Origin: Nectonema munidae
Lineage: Eukaryota > Nematomorpha > Nectonematoida > Nectonematidae
Reading direction: 5' to 3'
Length of the DNA stretch: 64,000 bases
Assembly: GCA_030549495.1 (NCBI GenBank)
Contig: JAUIRK010000855.1
Coordinates: 816,001 to 880,000 of the forward strand
Shown here piece after piece: positions 1 through 10,803 of this stretch. The notes beneath the pieces were generated by a model. The model was given only the letters and a program-made list of their open reading frames with translations, was not told where the DNA came from and did no database searches. Made by a program: the position numbers and the translations under genes. Each line of letters begins with the position of its first letter. The first letter of the stretch is position 1.

Positions 1-217
1 GCTATCCATCCAAATATAATTGCAATTTTCGTCAAGTACACGTGTATTTGATCCACACCTGTTTTAATTAAAACTTTGGCAAATCAGATCCTAGACTTTT
101 GGTTCGCTTCTATCGTAATGCGATTTGCCAAAACTAAAACAAATTTTTTATCCAATCACATCAAAGATTTCGCGTATTCCGCCTTCAATAACATTTAAAT
201 TCATGATGTATTTTTAG

Positions 218-3200
218 GATCGTTTTCGGTAGAGGTGATTCTAACTCTGTTTCTCTTCAAAATATTGCACCCACGACACTTCTACTTGATTCGTGGAAAC
301 CACGAAGCAAACACACTCAACACGCTGTATGGCTTCAAGGAAGAAGTTTTAGCGAAATATTCTGAACAATGCTACCTATTCTTTTCCGAAATCTTTCAGT
401 ATCTACCTCTTTCTGCGTGCATCAATGATAAAATTTTGGTAATAATTCTCTGTGTTCATTCGCTTAAATGATCTTTTTCGCAGAACTAGGTTACTTAAAA
501 AATCAATAGTGTGAGCCAGTGGCGGATCCAAGGGGGAGGCCTCATGGGCCTAGCCCCCTATGAAAAATGGCTTCGAAAATTACCCTTACTAATGTATACC
601 CTTACATGTATAAAAAATAAATTTTTGCAATTTATTCATGGCAAAATAATGTTAAAACTATGAAAACATAGGTACTTAGTGATTCTAAAAAACATAATAC
701 AGCTCTCGTATTCTCTGAAGACTTTTAGCAAAATTGCAAAAAAATTAAATAGATTTCTGCCCGCTATGAGAAATTTCTGGATCCGCCACTGGTGTGAGCT
801 AAAGAAAATTTTAGCATTTTGAAAATTTAATGAAATTCAACTTTATTGAATTTTGTTCTTTCTTTATAAATTTTTTTAGTTAATTGAGATTATTCGTAAT
901 TTTATGTTTTTTTGTGTTTTTGCTGCAATTTATCATAAAAAATAGGCTTTTTATCATTATAGAATTAATACTGAAAATGAGTGTATTGAAAGTAAATAAC
1001 ATTTTAAGAATAAAGTCATTGTAAGTCACATATGTTTTAGTTTGGGGTTTTGACTGTTTTTTCATTTTTCATAAACTCGGCTTGTCTTTTATTTTTTTAG
1101 AATTTCAAAATAGAGTCATGATTTGGGCGATCTTAAAAACAAGTCCTTAGAACAGTTTTAACTGCTATTATAGTCTTCTTATTTGTTGTTTTAGCATACA
1201 CCTGCTTGTTATAAAATGAGATTCTTAAGCCTCACTCAGAAAGAAACTAAACACACTATTTAATAGAAATGTCTTTTAAAATCTTGACGTGTGAATGTCG
1301 TTTTTATTATCTTGCCCGTTTTCAAATGATTTGTAACAATTTTTTACCTTATAAAATTGTACAATTTTCTTACTACTCTGGCCTTTAAAATGCCTATTCA
1401 CTTTTTACTATAAACATTCAAATTGTTTCATTTTGATTCATTTTCTTATTCTTTTTGTATATAAAACAAGTTATTTATTTTTCTATATAATAGATATTTG
1501 ATATTTTTCAAATTATTACGTAGAAGTCTGAAAATTATTGTTCCTCTCGCTCATAACTAAAAACCTGTTTTTCTTGACATAGATAACTAATCCTATTTGT
1601 TTAAAATTTTCCTTTTTTTCATAGATAACTAATCCTATTGTTTAAGCTTTGAGAACTTCTTTATTTAGGTTCTATAAGACTAATTTAAAAGATGACGACA
1701 GTTATTGATAAACATTTGTAACGTTTGTTGGAACATATGTCACAACCACTGAGATTCCTGCAGAATTTAATTAGAAAATTGATAAAATATTTAATGGGTT
1801 ATAAAGCTAAACAATATCAAAATCTTATCAACTTTAGGAGGAATGTCAAAATGATTTAAATAAAATGAAAATCTTACGACCCTTTAACACGGCGTCCTGA
1901 GAGTGTGGCAACATTGAATTAAAATAAAATAGTATAAAAACGTTTTTTTTATTTTTTTTATCTGTTTTTTGCAACTACCACTTAAAACCCGTTATGCCCA
2001 TTGGGCATCACTGACCCATAAAGTACAAAATGCTCTAAAACTATGGTACCCGGACATTTAGCCGAAAGACAATTGGCCGACAGACATCTGACCAAATGGA
2101 CATTTAGCCGACGTACATTTGACCGAACAGACATTTCACCGAACGGACATTTGACAGAACAGACGATTGACGGAACAGAACAGACAATTGATCTTTCAGC
2201 CAAATGTTCGGATACAATAAAGAGCGTATGTTATCTTACGCTATTTATAACATAATTTTGTATATCCTTACGTGCCACCAATGAAATGTATTCGTCTACA
2301 GAGCACAAGTTTCACGCTTATAACTGCATTCGGATCTTCGTTCATCGAGTATTAAGCATCTATGTAATCAATCACTCTTGCTCACTCAGGACTAATTTGC
2401 TATATTTTTATAGGCTATAAGATAAGTGTCTAACTAATTACTGACCCACAAAAAACTGTCCCACAATATTCCATTTTATGGTTGGATTTGAAAATATGCT
2501 ATACTATACTAACATCGACTCTAAGACTAACAATATTCTAACTATGGTAAACCTAACTCTAAAACTAACAATATTCTAATTATGCTAAATCTAACTCTAA
2601 AACAATATTCTAACTATACTAACACCAACTCGAAGACTAACAATATTCTAACTATACTAACACTAACAATATACTAACTATGCTAACACTAACGTTAAAA
2701 CTAACAATATTCTAACTGTACTAACACCAACTCTAAGACTAACAATATTCTAACTTTACTAAAACTAACTCTAACAATATTTTAACTATACTAAATATTT
2801 ATTCTAAAATCTATTCTAAATGTTTATTCGATCAAATGTCCGTTTGGTGAAATGTCGGTTCGGTCAAATGTCTGTTCGGCCAAATGTACGTCGGCTAAAT
2901 GTCCATTCGGTCAGATGTCTGTCGGCTAAATGTCCGGACACGAAAACTATTACTTAAAAAATTACCTGATTAATTTGGTAGGTGCTTAGTTAGTAATTTG
3001 GCCGGCTAGTTAGTTAAACAATTAGCTAAATAATTATTTTGAGAGGTAAGTAGTAATTTAAACTAATTTAGGGGTAGTTTGTTGGATTCTAACTATCAGG
3101 GTAGAGAGATAAATTTATCGAGGATGCATTTTCTTTTTGAAGGTAATGCATGGAGGACTCTCTCAACAAAGCAATACCACACTACAAGACATAAAGAACA

Positions 3201-4660
3201 TCAAACGCTTCCGGGAGCCTCCTGATTCCGGACTGATGTGTGATTTGTTGTGGTCTGATCCAAAGGCGAGTGATGGCATCTCTACGAATGCACGAGGGGT
3301 CGGTATCACTTTTGGGCCAGATGTGACCGCGGATTTTTGCGAGAGAAATAATCTTGACTTGATTATTCGCAGTCACGAGATGAAGAAAGAAGGCTTTGAG
3401 GTATTTTCTTTGAATGCTCTCGATATTGAAGGTCTAGTGGTTCTTTACGATGCATTCTTTTCTTTCAAAAACAAAATAAAGCTCAATAACTTTCTTCGAA
3501 TAGTGAGTCTTAAAAGAAATAGGTTTAGGGTAGAATATATCTTTGTCATATTTGCTCGTGTTTCTGTAAGAGTATTTTAAATTTAAATTATCCGCCCTAT
3601 GATAACGTAAGCACCTTTTCTTGCTAGTTTATTTTCATTGCTTCACTTTCTCTTATCCATTTTTGAGCGCTAAAACAGAAAAATAGAACAGTTTATTTTT
3701 ACGTATGCGCTTGCTGAGTTATCGCAGATTCACCTTTCTATAAAATTGTTTTTGTTAAGCTAATTTATTTTGTAGTTGGGAAGCGCAGAATATTATTTGT
3801 ATGCGCGTCTATTCTTTTTAGGTTGCTCACAATGGCAAATGCATCACAATATTTTCCGCTCCCAACTATTGTGACTACGAAAATACAGTAAGTATGCTTT
3901 TATTCATCTGAAATGTTCGTTCTCCTTTTCTTTATTTAAATACAAATTACAGTGTGGATGCTCAATTTTAAGCCGAATTATTGAAAGGTATCAAAAGCTA
4001 ATCAAATTTTTATAAGTTGGAAAAAATTCAAAAAGTACAGATTACTGAAATATCAAAAAAAGTTTTACTTCTGAATTCACCGAAAAGAAAGGATGTCTGT
4101 AGAAGCAAATTTCATTATAACTATATTATAGGTATAATATATATAGCTATATATTATAGCGATATTTTTTGTTATAAAATGTCATTCATTATCGTTTAAT
4201 CCATGTCAGTTTCACATTTGGTTTCATCTTCCAACTTTAGGTTTGATTGATCTTAAAATCAACACTCCAGCATTTATCATTCTATCACTTAACATTTTAT
4301 TTACGGCACATGTCTAAATTAAATTATCGTCACTTGGAGCGTGAGTAAGGTTCGTCAGATACTGGGTTTCGATAACTCAAGCTCTTTGCTTCGATCTCGC
4401 ATCAAGCCTAGGGTTCGATGAAAACACCCCACATTACCTTTGCCTTTGCCTTTACGAACCATATTTAAAAAAACGGATTTTTTTCTCAGTGATCTTTTTA
4501 AATTCTTATTTTCGATAAAAAAAAATGTAATGTTTTTTTCATTTCATAGGCTGCGTGCATAGTCATAATGGACGGGGACGCCAAAACAATGCAATTTATC
4601 CAATTCACAGCTATGCCCCATCCAGATGTCAAATCGTACATTCTACCCACTCTCTTTTGA
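218..4660 (+). CDS. PPP5C: Serine/threonine protein phosphatase 5 (3' four exons)
   Basis: Catalytic C-terminal part of a PPP-family metallophosphatase that removes phosphate from Ser/Thr; PP5 acts with Hsp90 through an N-terminal TPR region, which lies off the left edge. Exons read 218-438, 3143-3400, 3822-3887 and 4550-4660. All acceptors are AG, all donors GT (439, 3401, 3888), and the three internal junctions are phase 0. The first exon begins with two bases completing the Gly of the GDxVDRG motif, followed by SFSVEVILTL, as in PP5. Visible motifs are RGNHEA (metal-binding Asn, catalytic His), VMHGG, PPDSGLMCDLLWSDP, the ARGV arginine, RSHE and FSAPNYCDY, so the residues known for metal and phosphate binding in this half are all present. 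The last exon gives QFTAMPHPDVK and then a short tail ending PTLF, slightly shorter than the vertebrate C-terminus. Intron 1 (2.7 kb) holds two transposons and intron 3 a SINE. PP5 rather than PP1/PP2A/PP2B because of the block after GNHE and the PHPDVK end. Confidence 0.93.
517..791. mobile_element. hAT-type MITE in PP5 intron 1
   Basis: A 275-bp element with inverted ends CAGTGGCGGATCC and GGATCCGCCACTG, flanked by a perfect 8-bp duplication GTGTGAGC at 509-516 and 792-799. The CAG...CTG ends and 8-bp duplication are hAT hallmarks. It has no coding capacity and a G-rich patch just inside the left end. The perfect duplication suggests a fairly recent insertion. Confidence 0.88.
800..2036. 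other. PP5 intron, no feature seen
   Basis: AT-rich intronic sequence. I see no coding segment, long repeat or recognisable element. A short near-duplicate 'ATAGATAACTAATCCTAT' occurs twice around 1580 and 1622. Confidence 0.6.
2045..2942. mobile_element. MITE with long inverted ends built of 15-16 bp units
   Basis: An 898-bp element in PP5 intron 1, flanked by a perfect 8-bp duplication AAAACTAT (2037-2044 and 2943-2950). The two ends form inverted repeats of about 100-120 bp, each made of six to eight degenerate copies of a unit close to RGACATTTGRCCGAAC. The left arm carries one unit more than the right. Between the arms lies a 2500-2810 minisatellite. No transposase is encoded. The 8-bp duplication is compatible with hAT or P superfamilies; the terminal bases GGTACCCGGACATTT are not the usual hAT CAG. 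Confidence 0.8.
2500..2810 (+). repeat. CTAACAATATTCTAACTAT minisatellite inside the element
   Basis: About nine imperfect tandem copies of a 28-40 bp unit built on CTAACAATATTCTAACTAT and CTAACACTAACTCTAA. It forms the core of the 2045-2942 element. No coding potential. Confidence 0.75.
4339..4455 (+). repeat. tRNA-derived SINE, family 1
   Basis: Part of a tRNA-like SINE seen at least seven times in this window. It shows the head GCGTGAGTAAGG, the GGGTTTCGATAACTCAAG stretch, a decayed B box and CGCATCAAGCC, then the tail GAAAACACCCC followed by a short CCTTTG repeat. It lies in the last PP5 intron. The middle (between CAAGCCTA and TTCGATG) is deleted relative to the copy at 17283-17427. Confidence 0.7.
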
Positions 4661-4740
4661 TCTTTTTGCAAGAAAGAATAAGAGTGTCTATTTTTCAAAT
4701 ATTTTTGTTTAAAACTCCTCTTCTAACCGTGTTCTGTACA

Positions 4741-4746
4741 AATAAA
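4741..4746 (+). promoter_or_regulatory. Polyadenylation signal of the PP5 gene
   Basis: AATAAA lies 81 bases after the PP5 stop codon, on the same strand, with a T-rich stretch following. Position and sequence are as expected for cleavage and polyadenylation; not otherwise tested. Confidence 0.6.
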
Positions 4747-5279
4747 GAATGCAAAACCTTTTTTATTTTTATATTTGGCTTTTAAAAAAAATTTTGCATG
4801 TGGCTCTTTTTTCCTTCAATTTTGTAGACTTCATCATCGTTGCATTGAGGAGTGAACGTTAAACAGAACAACCCATATGTCAAAATTTTGTAAATTCGTT
4901 TAAAAAACGGTATAAAATTGCGAGGGGCGATTTTCTTCTAAATCCTGTCCTAATTAATTTCAAATGACAAAATGTCCTCATCCGGGTGTGTCTATTAAAT
5001 ATTTAACAATAAATTATTTGGAAATATAGCGATACTCTACGCATATTTCTCGTATGTGCACGCAAATTCACTTCAAAGCTTCGTTTGATCATAAGATTGG
5101 GCTTTGTCGGATAGCTAAATCGGAAAACTGAAGAAAATGACCCTACTTTATGTAAAAATTGAATTCGTGCGCATAATGTCTACTTATCATACCACCTTAT
5201 TTAAAATGCTATGTAACAAAAATGCTCTATATGACAAAATATTCGCTATTTCCCCTCAACATTTTTTCAAAAATTCATC
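4747..5279. other. Intergenic, no feature seen
   Basis: AT-rich sequence downstream of PP5 with no recognisable gene or element. Confidence 0.5.
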
Positions 5280-5287
5280 AATACTGA

Positions 5288-5580
5288 CAGTGCCCGCGCT
5301 AAAGCTAAATTTCAAGGGGGGGGGCTGAAATGGGGCAAAGAAACACATTTGCAAAAAATTTATTTCCTATATTACTTTGCTGAAAAGCATGAAGTTCTTC
5401 TGTATAAAAACCTATAGAAATCTCATATTATACATACACATACACCAGCATTTACATAAGATTATTGTGTACAATTTTTACTTATTTATTTTTCCTTTAA
5501 AAAGTGCATGGGGCAAAACCAAAAATTTTAGGGGGGGGGGGGGCACGTGTCCCAAAATTATATAGGTAGCGCGGGCACTT
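5288..5580. mobile_element. hAT-type MITE with poly-G tracts
   Basis: A 293-bp element with inverted ends CAGTGCCCGCGCTA and TAGCGCGGGCACTT and a perfect 8-bp duplication AATACTGA at 5280-5287 and 5581-5588. G runs of 10 and 12 bases lie near the left and right ends. Non-coding. The ends and duplication place it in hAT. Confidence 0.88.
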
Positions 5581-5599
5581 AATACTGAAAAAAGACAAC

Positions 5600-6287
5600 T
5601 CTTCTAAATTTATTTGACAAGAACGCTGAGTGAAAAATGCAAATTATAAATTTTTCAAGTTGAACCAAATGATGCATGGATGCTTCACTTACATATGTGG
5701 CAAAAAGTGTTCCATATCTGGTCTAATCATACAAGCCAAAGTAACCAAATGCAGCAAATTACTAGGTAATGTATAAGTGGAATTCAGGGCTTCCCTCGAA
5801 TGGCCATATCATATTCTCTTTGAGGAGGGAGGAACAGGAGTAGAAGACTGGATCCAAAGAGTCTCCTCTATATTTGAGAGGTACGAGGTGTATTTTAGTG
5901 TGATTAGAGTACCTTTTTTCACTCTTAATCCCATATCTGGTCAGTTATTGTCGCCAAATGTGAAGCTTATCTTTTGCCAGCAAAGAAGGGGAGCTACCAA
6001 CGTTTATATTTTATTATATCAAGAAAAACACTTTCCTTGAGTCTTCATATCAATATCTTCTCAAAGATTATTGGCTTAGTTGAAATATTAAATTAGAAAG
6101 ATGTTTTATTTAATTTGTAGGAAAATGAAGCTTGAAACAATAAGTTACCTCTTAGGTTGAATGTAAATTTAATCGTTTTATAAAACTGTTCGAAAAATTG
6201 ACGGCACCTTTTTATTTGTTTTGTTTTTAAATTTAAGTGATATTTGTGTATGCTTGATTCATTACAATAAAATAATGTAAATTTATT
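5600..6287. other. Intergenic, no gene recognised
   Basis: Contains an open frame at 5777-6040 (EFRASLEWPYHILFEEGG...) that matches no family I know and has no clear start context or splice partners. Otherwise AT-rich sequence. Confidence 0.4.
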
Positions 6288-6512
6288 TTGAATAAACTTA
6301 CAGTAGATATGATGTGTGCTGCCCACAATATGAATCTTGTGGCTAGCCAGAAGGCTGACACTGCTATACAAAATTTATTATTCAATTGTTCAAGAAGCGT
6401 TATGGCACAGTTTTGGCAAAGACAAGCTGTCTTTGGAATCAGCAAGATAGTTGCTCCTAACACAACAAGATGGAACTCAAAAGATGATTTGCAATTGTTT
6501 CTTAATTCGTAG
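6288..6512 (+). pseudogene. hAT transposase fragment (ZMYM1-like type)
   Basis: The frame reads MMCAAHNMNLVASQKADTAI and later APNTTRWNSKDD. The pattern 'C.AH.LNLV' followed about 50 residues later by 'TRW' is the central RNase-H-like part of hAT transposases of the zinc-finger-MYM-1-like group. Only about 70 residues survive, with no transposon ends or neighbouring domains, so it is a relic. Confidence 0.6.
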
Positions 6513-6978
6513 TTTCCACAAAGCTTTTTCGAGATGAAGATTGATACTTAGCTGCTTCCTTCCTCCTCAAGTTTCAAGTTAGCAAAATATGACAACAGTA
6601 AATTTTTCAAAATAAAAAAGCATGGTGATTTTCGTTGCAGAAGGCATGAAGGAACGACCTTAGGATACGAAGTGAGGGCCTACGTTACGGTTTGGATTTT
6701 GTATTTTCAAACTTCACTTTCATAACGTAAAATCGTATGGGAATATAAAAAACGCATCGAAATTTTGAAAAAAAATCGAAACCTAATAACTTGAACAGTT
6801 AAAAATTGCCCCAAATTTGTGTTTTGTCTTTTTATAGTAAAAATTTAATTAACAAAAAAAAACTCTAAAATGAAAATTTTACATAAAATAATAGTTAATT
6901 TTTATGGAAAAAGGAGAAAATATTGAATTTTATGAAAATCAGTCAAACCTGACAGAAGATATTTTAAATATGCCGGCA

Positions 6979-7170
6979 GCCCATGTCAAAATTAAAATTT
7001 TTATTCTTATAAAAAGTTTTTTATACATATATACCAGGGGCGCACATCCGGGGGGCGACCGCCCCCCCAATGTGTTTTCGGGGGGGGGGGGGCGAATTAA
7101 ATTAAATGTCAAAATTAAAATTTTTATTCTTATAAAAAGTTTTTTATACATATATACCCGGGGCGCACAT
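6979..7170. mobile_element. MITE end with 60-bp direct duplication of its flank
   Basis: A segment of about 62 bp (TGTCAAAATTAAAATTTTTA ... CATATATACC) is present twice, at about 6984-7036 and 7107-7158, each time followed by GGGGCGCACATCC and a long G or C run. The 'CAGGGGCGCACATCC' piece equals the terminal repeat of the element at 40786-41890. It looks like a broken copy whose target flank was duplicated. Confidence 0.6.
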
Positions 7171-7577
7171 CCCCCCCCCCCCCCCCCCCAATAATTTTCT
7201 ATGAGTAAGAGTTGCTGCTTGTTTATAAAACATGTATGCCCACTTTCGAATCAATCAAACATCATGCCAAGTTGCCCTGAAATTCCTATCGAACATATTT
7301 TACAGACAATGCGTGAGAGCTATATAATAATAATCCATTGCTTCAATGTGCACACAATAAGTAAGCAATGTTTATCACAGTGTCTCGTAGTATTTTTGAG
7401 CAAACACATGTTGATGATCCACTAGATTTTCTCATCTTTTGTCACAGTGTTTCTCTTTCTCTCTCCTCTGTTTTTCGCTTTCTCTGCTAAAACTCAATCA
7501 TTCACTCAAGCTCTCTTCTTTCGTTCAAGCCCTCTTCTCTTGTTAAGCTCTCCTATCTCATTCAGCTCTCTTCTCTC

Positions 7578-7778
7578 CAGTGACGTAGCTAGGCTGGGGC
7601 ATGAGGGGCCGTGCCCACACTCCTATGTACCGCATGGTGCCCCATGCAACTTATGCGATATCAGTTTTTGAAAATTTCTCCAATGAAAGGATCAAGAAAG
7701 TATACAAAATGTTGCTCACGTTTTTTGTTTTTAAATTGTGCCCCCCCCCCATTAACTTTTTATCTGGTTAAACCACTG
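7578..7778. mobile_element. hAT-type MITE
   Basis: A 201-bp element starting CAGTGACGTAGCTAGGCTGG and ending GGTTAAACCACTG, with an 8-bp flank CTTCTCTC / CTTCTATC (one mismatch) at 7570-7577 and 7779-7786. It carries a C run near the right end. The left end resembles the right end of another element near 29771-29785 (CTGGCTACGCCACTG). Confidence 0.72.
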
Positions 7779-8281
7779 CTTCTATCTAATTTGCATTTAG
7801 AGTTAAATTAAAATAGTTTCCAATTGTTACAATTTTATATCAATGAATATTGTTAGACTCGCGCTAAGAATTTTTTTTCAACAAAAGTTACTTAATCTTT
7901 ATCACTACGTTTGCTACATTTTGTAACATTTGAAATTTTCATTCAAATTTTTTTAAAGAGTTATTTGGGTATGAATATTTTGATTATCTATTCACTTTAA
8001 AAGCAAGAATACTCTATTTGCTTAATATTTGAGCAGAGATATTTTTTATAATGTTCGATTGTTAAATTTTATAAGTAACACTGTACATAATCAAATCACT
8101 TTTTTTAAGAAAATTTGTTGATTATTATTATAATAAAAATATAATATCGGAACAAAATGTTTCAGTTGTTAAAAATGTACTTGATCTATTTATGACAGCT
8201 GTCAGAATTTTATTTGTAGACAGAAATATTCAAAAAAACGCAATGATTTTCTTTTCTCGTATACTTTTTTTATGTTAGTTT

Positions 8282-8642
8282 GGTCCTCGGACATTTCACC
8301 CCATTATTTTCATAAGACAGTTCGTCCCATGGACAATTCGCCCCATTATTTTCATAAGACAGTTCGTCCCATTGACAATTCCCCCCATTATTTTCATAAG
8401 ACATTTTGTTTCATGGATAATTCGCCCCGTTATTTTCATAAGACATTTTGTCTCATGGACAATTCTAAAAAATTAAGAGATAAATTGATTAATTTGAAAT
8501 CATTTAATAGAGATAAAATAAACAAGAATATAAATTTTTTTAATAATTTTACACATAATAAGCAAAGATGGATGAAACTAATAGCCTATAAGACAATTTG
8601 TCCAGGGGGCAAATTGTTTTTGGGGCGAAATGTCTGTCGACC
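8282..8642. mobile_element. MITE with unit-built inverted ends, second type
   Basis: A 361-bp element with inverted ends GGTCCTCGGACATTTCACCC and GGGCGAAATGTCTGTCGACC; flanks GTTAGTTT and GTTATTTA agree at 6 of 8 bases. The left arm is a run of units alternating RGACANTTCGYCCCAT with the spacer TATTTTCATAA, giving an open frame by chance (8272-8655) with four repeats of NSPHYFHKT. The architecture parallels the 2045-2942 element but the unit sequence differs. No transposase is encoded. Confidence 0.72.
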
Positions 8643-8810
8643 GTTATTTAAATAATTTTTTAATTATAAGGGCTAGCTACTTAAAGGTTGGCTTTTGCTG
8701 CTTATAAAAACTTGAAAATATCAAATAAACTCTAATTTTTTATGCCTCCTATTATTTTGAAATTATTCTAAGAACAGACAGTTCCATTTTAAAATAGTGA
8801 AAATTGCTTT

Positions 8811-9190
8811 TTTAGTTTATTTTGTCTCCTTTCTCTCTTATGTTAATTATGTAGCAAATTTTTCAATTTTGAGTAAAAGGTAAGGTGTGCAGCGGATGTA
8901 TTTTCATTGACCAGGGACTGATGTACCGCTTATGTCAAACTATGAAAAAATTCGTATCGATGAGGAATCGAATCCATAGGCTTCCGTGCTATGTCCATCA
9001 TCTCAACCAACCTGCCATGCCACCCATAGATTATGCTGTAGGGGATACGTCAAATTAGTTGTCAAAAAACTTAAGTTATGCTCTAAAATTTTTTAGTTTT
9101 TGTTAAAGCTCTATAACTTTTTCTGATAGACTTTTTTTCCTTAAAAGTTATTATAAAAGGCAAATCATTGCAAAATGTTCACAAATTCAT
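8811..9190 (-). repeat. tRNA-like SINE, family 2
   Basis: About 380 bp that recur as an inverted copy at 41461-41852. Read on the minus strand it has a perfect A-box match TGGTTGAGATG and about 40 bases later a B-box-like GGATTCGATTCC, so a tRNA-derived polymerase III promoter is likely. The copy ends in ACTTAAG/ATAACTTTT-rich sequence. Long conserved 3' part beyond the tRNA head. Confidence 0.65.
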
Positions 9191-9224
9191 TTATCACTTC
9201 AAATATTTTTTAGCCGTATTAGCC

Positions 9225-9760
9225 AAACTGGACTACAGAAATAAAAGAAGCATATTCGATTTGTTATAAAAACATTTTATTTGGTAAAATATTTTTGAAG
9301 ACAGTATCTTAAAGTAAACCGCAAATCTGATTGAAGCTTTAAGATATTTTAAAACCATAAATGCCAAACGTGAGTCCAAAAATGAAGCCAGCATCTTCCA
9401 TTTGGTATAAAAACAAATATTTTATTTAAATTTCAAAAATATTTCTGTAGACATTGGACGTAAATCGAACATTTGATTTACACTTTCAGACGTTTTAAAA
9501 CCTCTAAATCCAAAAACTGATTTCAGAAATAAAACTAGCATGGTTGATTTGATATAAAAACATATATTTCACATAAAATTAGAGAAAATATTTTTAGCGA
9601 TAGTTTTCAGACGTAAACCTCAAGTTTGATTGACACTGACAGATATTTTAAAACCTCTAAATGCAAAAACTGATTTCAGAAATAAAACTAGCATATTTGA
9701 TTTGGTATAAAAACATATTTCATGTTAAATTAGAGATAATATATTTGGAGATAGTTTTTA
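9225..9760 (+). repeat. 145-bp tandem array, locus 1, first part
   Basis: Four units of about 142-149 bp, each containing TTTGGTATAAAAACATAT, a GTAAACCGCAAATTTGATT block and TTTTAAAACCTCTAAATGC. The TATAAAAAC marker falls near 9263, 9405, 9552 and 9701. The array resumes at about 10510 after an inserted hAT remnant. The same unit occurs at 20.9-22.0 kb (inverted) and 29.1-29.3 kb. Confidence 0.8.
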
Positions 9761-9796
9761 GAACATTGGTTGCCAAATTGTGGGCCAGTTTTTAGA

Positions 9797-10500
9797 ACAT
9801 TGGTTCCCAAACTGTGGCCCATGGCCCCCTGTGAGGCATAAAACAAAATTTATAGGGCCATATCTGAGGCTATACCTAAATAAAACCAGGGGAGTTTAGC
9901 GGGTCGATAGACCATGATAATGGCCAAACTTAGCTGTTGACACTTCAAGAGGATTCAGGGGCCACGATGAAGTTTGAAACTGAATCTCTCCCAGCTTTTT
10001 GGTCATCAATGGCAGCTTCATATCCAAATTTATGTGACTTAGCTTTTCGCCAACTTCTACCATTTTCATCAAAGTATTCCTATGAGGCTGCCATCTCTCA
10101 AGTACTCTACATTAAAACGAAATATCGCAACAGACTTGAAGTGAAGCATGACCTACGTTGTGCTTTAAGTGAAACAAAACCAAGAATCAAGAAGATTGTC
10201 GATAATCTGCAACATCACCCTTCAAACTGAGTAGAATTGTCTCCCAACCAGAGCACTTAAGTGTTACAATGTTATCAAATTTGTAAGATTCAAAGATTAA
10301 ATCCCATAGCGTAGGATTAATAAACTTTTTCCATCCAGTGGATTTTCTGTTTTCTTCTTCTTTTTGCTTATTCTTGAAACACCTTTTAGCAAAATGCCCT
10401 TTTTAATTAATCCTATGATTATAATTGCAAGATACTAGTAGACAGTCAGGGTATTCACCGGCTATGATTGTTGTGGGTGCCATAGACAATAATCATGTAT
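9797..10500 (+). pseudogene. Internally deleted hAT with transposase C-terminus (ZBED5/SCAND3-like)
   Basis: Begins with a hAT-like end ATTGGTTCCCAAACTGTGG. An open frame at 9937-10230 encodes the hAT C-terminal dimerisation domain: LPAFWSSMAASYPNLCDLAF, LLPFSSKYSYEAAIS, IKTKYRNRLEVKHDLRCALS. This is the end of the SCAND3/ZBED5-like hAT transposases; the BED finger and catalytic domain are gone. A second copy of the terminal phrase (9762-9790) precedes it. The right terminal repeat is not evident, so the right boundary is approximate. Confidence 0.7.
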
Positions 10501-10509
10501 GATAACTAA

Positions 10510-10803
10510 TCATTTTATTAGTAAAACTATTATTGATATTTTAAGACCTCTAAATGTGAAAACTGGTTTCAGCAGCATGATCGATTTGGTATAAAAACAT
10601 ATATTTCATGTAAAGTTTGAATGAATGCTTTTGGAGACAATTTTTAGAAGTAAACCGCAAATTTGATTAACACTTATAGGTATTTTTACATCCTAAACGT
10701 AAAAAATGAGTCCAGAAATAAAAACAGCATGACCGATTTAGTATAAAAACATATATTTTATGTAAAATTTGAAGGAATGTTTTATTAGATATATTTCTGA
10801 TCA
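10510..10803 (+). repeat. 145-bp tandem array, locus 1, second part
   Basis: Two further units of the array at 9225-9760 (markers near 10590 and 10741), separated from the first four by the hAT remnant. The array ends at the left target duplication of the next hAT element. Confidence 0.75.

Noticed and set aside
2043-2255. Overlapping frames on both strands over the 2045-2942 left arm
   Set aside because: They are translations of the degenerate unit array in the transposon end, not genes.
8272-8655. 127-codon frame with repeated NSPHYFHKT
   Set aside because: The repetition follows from the tandem units of the MITE arm; the frame crosses the transposon ends and has no gene context.
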